64,000 bases of DNA from Podocnemis expansa. Taxonomy: Eukaryota; Chordata; Testudines; Podocnemididae. Location: positions 23,977,151 through 24,041,150 of the forward strand of contig ML682005.1 in the NCBI GenBank assembly GCA_007922195.1. The letters run 5' to 3'. Each line of letters starts with the position of its first letter. Positions within the stretch are counted from its first letter, which is position 1. The position numbers and the translations under genes are program-made. Below are positions 57,434 to 64,000 of this stretch, piece after piece. The notes below the pieces were generated by a model. It had not been told where the DNA came from. It saw only the letters and a program-made list of their open reading frames with translations, and ran no database searches.

Positions 57434-57827
57434 CAGGGGTCAGCAACCTTTTCCGGCCCCCATGCCAACCCTGCCCACCGCACCCTCAGTGGGTGGTGGG
57501 GGTGAGGCCAAAAGTGGACAGGGCCAAGCCCTCTGGTTCAGGGCTGGCTTCTGCGCCCACTGGTGGTCGGCTTTTGGCTCCAGGGTCAGAGCCGTTCCGC
57601 TTCCCTCCAGCCCCGCCCGGCAGGGGTAGCAGGGGGGCAGTTGCTGCGCACCATGGTTTTTGTCCATGTTGGCCGTGCCTCCCAGCAGGGAAGTGTGGCC
57701 AGCAGGGGCCTGGAACCAGAGCATGTGGGGAGCGGGGCCAGTGGAGGAGCCTGAGCAGTGCTGCAAGCTGCTAAGGCTCAGCCCCCATGCAATTTTTGGT
57801 ATGGGTGCCAGGGGTTGCTGACCCCTG
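57434..57827. mobile_element. Non-autonomous hAT element, perfect duplication
   Basis: The ends are CAGGGGTCAGCAACC and, reverse complemented, CAGGGGTCAGCAACCCC. TTCTAGTG is duplicated exactly at 57426-57433 and 57828-57835. The ends match those of the hairpin element at 19378. GC-rich interior, no transposase. Confidence 0.92.
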
Positions 57828-58010
57828 TTCTAGTGCAATTAAAAATATCTCCGAACAGTGGGATTTCCAGTAGCGTCTTTGGCAGATTTTCTCACACTAG
57901 CAGATCAATATTTCTGACACTGTCTAGATTGTGTCTTTCATAATTGTGTCACTGTTTCTAGTTACTCCCCTCACCAACTTACTATGGCTCCATTTTGTAA
58001 GTTCCTTGTT

Positions 58011-58143
58011 TTCAAGTGTCTGATGAAGTAGGATTCTCTCCCACGAAAGCTCGTGCAATAAATATATTTGTTAGTCTTTAAAAGTGCCACCAGACTCTTT
58101 GTTTGTTTTGCTGGACTAGACTGACACGGCTGCCCCTTTGGTA
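58011..58143 (+). mobile_element. Penelope-like element terminal fragment
   Basis: It runs from 'caagtgtctgatgaagtagg' to 'gacacggctgcccctttgg', the full outer terminal segment in plus orientation. Confidence 0.75.
58020..58055 (+). ncRNA. Hammerhead-ribozyme-like core
   Basis: CTGATGA at 58020-58026, stem GTAGG/CCCAC (one A-C mismatch), GAAA at 58045-58048, then GC-TCGT-GC as a two-pair helix III. The base after helix III is A where U is expected. It is probably inactive, but the core is conserved with 24361-24393. Confidence 0.35.
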
Positions 58144-58401
58144 CCTTTCTTCAGGCATGAGTGGAAGTGACAGGCTGTAAAATAAATTGAGGGAGAACTT
58201 GAATCAAGCAACCAATGCGTGAACAAAAATGAGGTGTGTAAATGATGCCTAAGCCTCTGATGAGGCTAAACTGATTAATCAAAACAAAACAGTCGAAACA
58301 ATTTTAGTTTTATACTCTCATGGTACCTTATACATAGAACAGGAACAATGCAGTACAGAGGAGAATGAGAGAGAGGACAGCAAAATGAAACCAAAATACT
58401 G

Positions 58402-58530
58402 GTATCTGATGAAGTAGGATTACACCCACGAAGGTTCATGTGATAAATTGGTTAGTCTTTAGAGGTGCCACAGAACTCCTTCCTTGTTTGTTCTGCTGAA
58501 CTATCTGAACATGGCTGCCCCTTTGGAACA
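58402..58530 (+). mobile_element. Penelope-like element terminal fragment
   Basis: Same segment and orientation as 58011-58143, starting 'tatctgatgaagtaggatt'. CTGATGA lies at 58406-58412, but GAAA is changed to GAAG, which would break the ribozyme core. Confidence 0.75.
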
Positions 58531-61437
58531 AGGCAGAATCAGAATCTTTTAAAAACTGTAGAAGTAAAAGTTGTTCTTTATGGGGTTTTTTTGTTTGTTT
58601 TTTGTACAGTACTGTATGTGATGTCAGTTTCAGGCTTAGTATTTGGTTCAGCCTTCAGCAATGTGGCTCACAGATGTTTTTTTACTGTGTATCATTTACA
58701 AGCGTAAGGAATCTCCAGCATCCAGTCATTCCTGTGTCTGTCTTTTTAATAGTGTATTTTTAAAAAAAATCAGAACAGACTTGTTCTTAACTCTACCAGA
58801 AACTTCTCCCCTACAACTTGTCAAATTTTCATTCTCACCAAACTGCTCTTTGAGAGAGAGCTGCAATACTTGAAATACTTGATGGTAATTCTTTGTATTT
58901 ACCAATATGTTTAGAACCAATTTTTAAGAGTAGAACTAATGTGGATGCACAATATATCTTTATGCCTTCAGCTTTGTGAGCATTGAACCAGCCAATTATC
59001 TGCAGAATGTAGCTTGTATATCATATTCTAAAAACTCAGAACCTGCATTTTTCTTTGATACGTTTCCTCAAGATAAATTTGGAAAGTAATTATTTTCCAT
59101 GAGGGATTTAGCTCTTTTTTTACATAAAGTTTACTTTTTTTTCCCACTTGCATTTCTAATTCATTATTTTTAAAATGGTCTGAATTATCTGTTCTTACAA
59201 ATTTTCACTTGCACATGAAGATATGTGAGGCAGGTTTGCTTGGCTAACTGCTTTGAAAAGATGTTATGTCTAGGTGAAAGTTGTCTAAAAGTCCTTATAA
59301 ATCAACATTTGAAGTGAGACGAGTCTTGAAATAATAAATATTACATTTAATGAGGAGTGATTGGAAAAAAAAAAAGATCTGATACATCACCAAAAATTCT
59401 ATTTGAATCAGAACCTTTTGGAAATTTGATTAATTTCTATTTCTTTAAAATGTCAATTTTTTTCCCCTGTCTCCACCAAAATGACCCCTCTACTTTTTCC
59501 ATTGCTGGGGATGGATTTTGGGACTTCCCAGTCAGATCCTGAAAGAGAGTACAAGAAGGGAATAATCTGATCCTATATTAGGTCTTGTCTCTTTACCTAT
59601 AGGTGTCTAATGTAGATTGGCTTAAAGCTTGGAGTGCAAGCCACCTTCCAAATATTTGTTGTATTTAATTAGAATTCTTGATAGTCTTGATATCCATGTA
59701 AATACCCAATCCTATTTTTGGTCATTAAGGTTTTGGTATCAACTTCCTGTGGCAATATGTTGTGTGGTTTAATCCTAAATTGTACAAAAATACATTTTTA
59801 TCAATTTTTTTTAATTTTCCATTTTTAAATTTCATTGAATGTCCCCATTTTCATTTTATGACACAGAGGAAACAGATGTTCTCCAGCTATGCTTTTGAGA
59901 ACAGACATTAAATGGAAAAGCAGATACTAGGGCTGGTCAAGCAATTTGTGTTGAAAATGGCATTTTATATGAAGCAATTTTTCATGAAAAATTGTGTTCT
60001 CGAAAAATTTTTTTTCTTCTTTTAGTGATAATGGAAAATTTAAAAAGAGAAGTTTTCATATTTTGCTAAAACTCAAGTGTTTTGATTCTGATGTACCATT
60101 GGTACACCATGAGACCTGTGATTCAGGTGTCTTATATCCTCATTCTGCTGTGGGAGCTGGACTCCCCAGCCAGACTTCATTTCCCAATGAGACACTAGTG
60201 ATATTTCTGAATCAAAACATCTTGGATTTTAATTTTTCTTCAAAACTGAAATTTTCTAGTTGGGGCTGGTGGAGTGGGAAGAGAAGGGAGAGAATCCTTT
60301 CAATCAACAGTAACACACACCTTCTCTTTCTCCAGTTAAGCTTTCAGCTGCTTTTAAAATCCAGTGTGATCTCTAATGTCTTGTTGAGTGCATTATGATC
60401 TCTGATCATCAGTGCTATGATTTACATAGAAGCACTGAAACCATTTTACCACCAATTAGCTGGCAGGAAAATTCAGTGAGTCCTTCAAAGAACAAATCTT
60501 GTATGTATGGCATTTTTTGGTTTTTGTAAAAACTTGGCATCCAGATAACTGTTTTAAGTCCAACAGTAATTTTCAGTACTGCAGTATATAAAATCAACCC
60601 TCTTGTTTCTTATAAATACTGGTGCAGAAATAAAACTGAAAAATTTTTATAGCAAAAGTAGGAAATAAATGTTTTGATGCAGGTGTGCAAAAGATCAAAG
60701 TTCTGTACACTTGTGGTTTTTCCAAATTAATTGTAAATTGGTCTGTTGCACCTAAACTGTAGAAATGTCTGGATTTTTTTTCACAACTGAGAGTCCACTT
60801 CTCCGCAATGCTAGACCCATATTGAACAAAATTTTTTACAAGTTTCTAGTTAAAACTATTCACACTCTCTGAAATTTCATGGAAAAAAAGTGATGAGATA
60901 CCTTCCCAAGTGAAATCGTGACATATTTTATGAGAAATTTCACAGAATACATTTCACCTGCTTCCTGTTTGGTGTTACTGCTGAGGAAGCTGGACAATAT
61001 CATGGCCTTAGAAAAGGAAGGCAAATTATTTTGGTGTGGTTTTTTTCTCCCTACTGTTTTATTTTTAAGTTTTAAATCTGAGTAGGAGCTTTTGTTCAAT
61101 TTCATGCCCCTTCAGAACAGAAAAATGGAGGTGTGCAGTCTGTTTCTGATCTCATTTAATTCTGGTATAAATCAAGAATAATTTAACTCTGTCAGAGTCA
61201 ATGGAAGTGCAGTCCAGTGGGTGTTAGATCAGAATCAAAGCCTTTACCTTGCTTTTATTTTATATACCCATCTCCTACTGATATGTCAATGTTATCATTG
61301 GCTTTAAAATCCCAGTAATACCTTTACCTATAAGACTGTGTAAATATTATACAACTCTAGTCCATGGCAGTTTTGTTTTAGATCTCTAACCTGGTATTCA
61401 CCATTCTTCTCTCACATTTTGTTAGAATTAGATGGGA
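58531..61437. other. Long AT-rich spacer
   Basis: No gene recognised. The largest frame (134 codons, 59994-60398) has no motif and unremarkable composition. Confidence 0.35.
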
Positions 61438-61510
61438 TCTAAGAGCTTGATCCTGCGTTTGTTAGTAAAGTGGCCATTGACTTCAGAGGGATAGGATCAG
61501 GCACTAAATG
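61438..61510. repeat. Small palindromic interspersed repeat, partial
   Basis: 'gcttgatcctgcgtttgtta', 'ccattgacttcagagggat' and 'aggatcaggcac' match the same family as 7128-7562. Confidence 0.4.
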
Positions 61511-61745
61511 CCTATGAAATCTTCTTGGTTTTCAACGGTTTCTTGGTGTAGCAAATGTGAGGTACTTTGTTTATTGATGGTTTACAGTAAGGATGGCTTT
61601 AACTAAGTGTGTGGGTAATAGATCTATGGAATTGTGTTAAGATATTGCACAGGACTCAGATGCCATGGCAATGGATACAGAATAAATCATCATATAAATA
61701 AATGATAATATCTAAGTGCCTCACAAACATATATTATTTGCCAAG

Positions 61746-62929
61746 CCCCAAAGGGAGAGCTGTGTTAGCTTAGTTCAGGAAAAGAAGCAAGGAATCCTGT
61801 GGTTCTTAAAGACTAATACATTTATTTGTCACATGAGCTTTCATGCAAGAAAATCCCACTTTGTCAGATGCTTTGAAGATGGAGGAACTTACAGAATGTG
61901 AGGAAAATAAATGCGGGGGAGTGTAAGTCATGGGATCAGGTCACACTGTAACAGCAAGTCAAAGCAGTTGTTAAGATTCAAACACTGGGAAACGGCGTGT
62001 AGACAAAGATGAAGTCAAAGCACCTGTTGTAATGGGAAAAGAATCCATAGTCATGATTTAATTCTGCTTTCACACAATTGAATCTGCATATCAGTTCTTG
62101 TTCAGCTGTTTCTCTTTGATGTCTTGATGGGCCATTGACTTGCTTGAGCATGGCTGTTAACAAATCATCCACCGAGTGATTAGAAAGAAAGAAAAGTGCT
62201 CAGCAACCGGTTTTTAAATGTTGTGATTTTCTGATATCAGTTTTGTGTCCATTTATTCTTTTGCTCACAGATTGCCCTGTTTGTCCAATGTATAAGATGT
62301 GGGGGCATTTCTGGCACATGATAGCATAAATCACATTAATGGATGAGCAGGTGAAAGAGCCCTTGATGGAGTAGCTGACTTGATTAGGTCCTATGATTGT
62401 GTCTTTTGTGCAGATATGTGGGCAAAGTTGGCAAGGTGGTTTGTTGCAGGGGTAAGTGCCTGCTTTAATGGTTCTGTTGTTAGGTCTATAGTTGCTGGTG
62501 AGTATCTGTTTAAGGTTGGAGGGCTATCTGTAAGTGAGGAGAGTTCTATCTGCCAAGGCTTGAGAGAGTGAGGGACCATCTTTTAGAATAGGCTAGAGGT
62601 CCTTAATGATCTGTTGTAGAGGTCTGACTTGGGGGATGTATGTGGTGACCAGTGGCGTTCTGTTTTCTTTCTTGGGCTTCTCTTCCAGTAGTTGACTTCG
62701 GGGAACCCGTCTAGCTCTGTCAATTTGTTTTCTTACTTCCCCAGGTGGGTACTGTAGTTTTAAGAATGCTTTGTAGAGATCCTTAAGGTGTCTGTCTCTG
62801 TCTGAGGGATCAGAGCAAATGCGGTTATATCTTAGGGCTTGGCTCTAGAAAATGGATCGTGTGGTGTGTTTTAGGATGAAAGCTCGAGTGACAAAGGTAA
62901 ATATAGTGATCAGTAGGTTTTCAGTATAG
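61746..62929 (-). mobile_element. Penelope-like element, decayed copy
   Basis: On the minus strand it holds the end of the RT thumb (62690-62929), the linker, the GIY-YIG domain and the terminal segment. It is 5' truncated at about 62929. It provides an informative comparison for the better copy at 24312: CGA is present where that copy has TGA at 25203. Confidence 0.85.
61978..62690 (-). pseudogene. PLE linker and GIY-YIG endonuclease remnant
   Basis: 62391-62579 carries the linker up to the Cys/His region (PATNHLANFAHI where PCNKPPCQLCPHI-like text is expected in another frame). The next part shows CQKCPHILYIGQTGQSV in one frame. The end (61978-62172) has MDDLLTAMLKQVNG and HQRETAEQELIC. 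In-frame stops (for example at about 62600 and 62525) and at least one frameshift break it. Confidence 0.75.
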
Positions 62930-62984
62930 GTATTATTTGTTTCCAGTCATGTCCCCTGTGTGGCAGAATAGTAGTAGTATGATA

Positions 62985-63125
62985 GTCCCCACTTCACTGA
63001 TGAAGAATTAAAGGAAAGAGGTGAGGAAATTTGCCCATGGTTCACTTGGGTGGCCTTATAGAACAGGAAATTGAATCCAGATCTCCTGAGTCCCAGTCTA
63101 GGGTCTTAAATGTAAGACCATCCTT
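62985..63125 (-). repeat. MIR-type SINE, antisense
   Basis: 'tgaagaattaaaggaaagag', 'gaaattgaatccagatctcc', 'tgagtcccagtctagggtc' and 'taagaccatccttc' follow the reverse-complemented MIR/tRNA-SINE order. Confidence 0.65.
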
Positions 63126-63933
63126 CTTTGATTTAGGTTTTTGGTTTTTCAGACACCAGGTGCCAACTTCTCCCCCACCTTGTATCTATACTAGATTCAT
63201 TTACACTTGTAGAATTTTACACTGCTACACACTCACTTTGCACAAGATTACAATGGTAATAATTTAAGTATAAATAGCTATACAGGGAAGGACCAAGCCT
63301 AAGGCCTTTGCTGTTCTAGAAATGAGTTAAACCTGTGATGATCTTCCCTGTCTGTGGTTTTATTAAACACACACGTTTGGCCACAGTTCTGGAATGGCTG
63401 AGGAGAAATCTAGGCTTGTTTCTGATTCAGCAACATGCACTACAAATTACCGGACAGCAGCCATGAAGTGCATAATTAAGATGAGTGTTTAAATTTAGAG
63501 TTTTTGACTTTAGAGATTTTTGTGATTTATAGATTCTTTTCTAGTTTTTATCTTATTGCTTTGATTAGCCACTTTTTCTCTTCCTCAGGAATATTCAGCA
63601 GCTACAGCTAATTGGCAATAAGTCTTCTGAAAGCTGCATTTTATCTTTCATCTCCATTTCTGTCAAGCTGATCTACAGCAAGTTCGGATCTGAGCCACTG
63701 AATCTCTAGTTTTGAACTGCAAGACAGTCCAGAAGAAGTTAGTTATGCTCACAGTTTATCTTTAATCAATCTGCACAAAACTAGATGTACTCATGGACAT
63801 ACATATAACTGGGGCAGCCACTTATCTGTGTAGCATTTCACTGCAGCTAATTTAAAGTTCTATATATCACTATCTCCTTGGCAATCACAACTGAGATTAA
63901 AAGGCTCTAAGGTTTTACTTTTGTTTTTTCAAC
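63126..63933. other. Spacer upstream of a candidate exon
   Basis: An acceptor-like tract ends CCTCAG at about 63588, and 39 codons stay open after it, but no donor follows. It is left as spacer. Confidence 0.35.
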
Positions 63934-64000
63934 AGTCTGAAGTTATGAGAGAACCTGCCAGGCAGATGGGATCACAGAAAAAGCAGCAGCTTCTGCCCTC
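63934..64000 (+). CDS. Candidate start of a host exon (partial, unidentified)
   Basis: A strong splice acceptor (long T-rich tract ending TTTTTTCAACAG) precedes 63934-64000. Only one of three frames is open to the window end: S-E-V-M-R-E-P..., rich in Lys and Gln (Q-K-K-Q-Q). An ATG lies 9 bases into the segment, so it could be a first coding exon or an internal one. I do not recognise the protein. No similar repeat appears elsewhere in the window. With 67 bases the open frame alone is weak evidence; the acceptor is the main support. Confidence 0.35.

Noticed and set aside
63588..63717. Possible exon after CTTCCTCAG
   Set aside because: Thirty-nine codons are open in one phase, but there is no donor site and no recognisable protein.

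Overview
This window looks like non-coding, transposon-rich DNA of a non-mammalian amniote. A turtle, or another slowly evolving sauropsid, fits best. The reasoning is as follows. CR1-clade LINE 3' ends, MIR/CORE-SINE relics, several Penelope-like elements (PLEs), a Ty3/gypsy element and at least ten non-autonomous hAT elements are interleaved in AT-rich spacer. No complete host gene, rRNA, tRNA gene or CRISPR array was found. Species identity is an inference from this repeat mix, not something the sequence states. Most short open reading frames are chance. The long ones at 3.4-4.6 kb, 19.4-20.1 kb and 55.2-56.0 kb are products of GC-rich tandem or inverted repeats.

Layout: 0.5-1.2 kb, hAT-like element. 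3.05-4.9 kb, a nest of elements: a foldback element holding a second inverted-repeat element that holds a G-rich minisatellite. 5.05-6.5 kb, CR1-like LINE tail (end of ORF2) split by a foldback DNA element that contains a 400-bp assembly gap. 7-12 kb, small palindromic repeats, a MIR SINE and two inverted PLE dimers. 12.8-13.3 and 16.6-16.9 kb, hAT elements. 17.2-17.7 kb, another foldback element followed by a CR1 terminus. 19.4-20.1 kb, a hAT element that is one giant hairpin. 24.2-26.3 kb, a foldback element interrupted by the best-preserved PLE (reverse transcriptase plus GIY-YIG endonuclease, only two in-frame stops). 29.9-30.3 kb, an LTR fragment. 30.6-31.2 kb, a hAT element carrying a phased heat-shock-element-like array and a TATA box. 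32.7-33.0 and 39.8-40.7 kb, antisense LINE/CR1 pieces. 41.6-47.0 kb, a gag-deleted Ty3/gypsy retrotransposon with a 4-bp target duplication. 48.0-48.5 kb, two hAT elements on the same target motif. 52.7-53.5 and 61.7-62.9 kb, two further decayed PLE copies. 55.3-56.0 and 57.4-57.8 kb, hAT elements. The last ~65 bp look like the start of a host exon on the + strand, so the window may be intronic or lie just upstream of a gene.

The mobile elements do not form a pathway, but their relationships are informative. PLE ends recur about ten times and carry a hammerhead-ribozyme-like core. Four foldback elements share a GGCTATG-type terminus, 3-bp target duplications and interiors built from iterated palindromes. 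The gypsy LTR family recurs at 29.9 kb and perhaps at 36.6 kb. The most unusual candidates for new biology are the heat-shock-type promoter on a hAT element, the minimal inverted PLE dimers with target duplications, and the palindrome-iterating foldback group.
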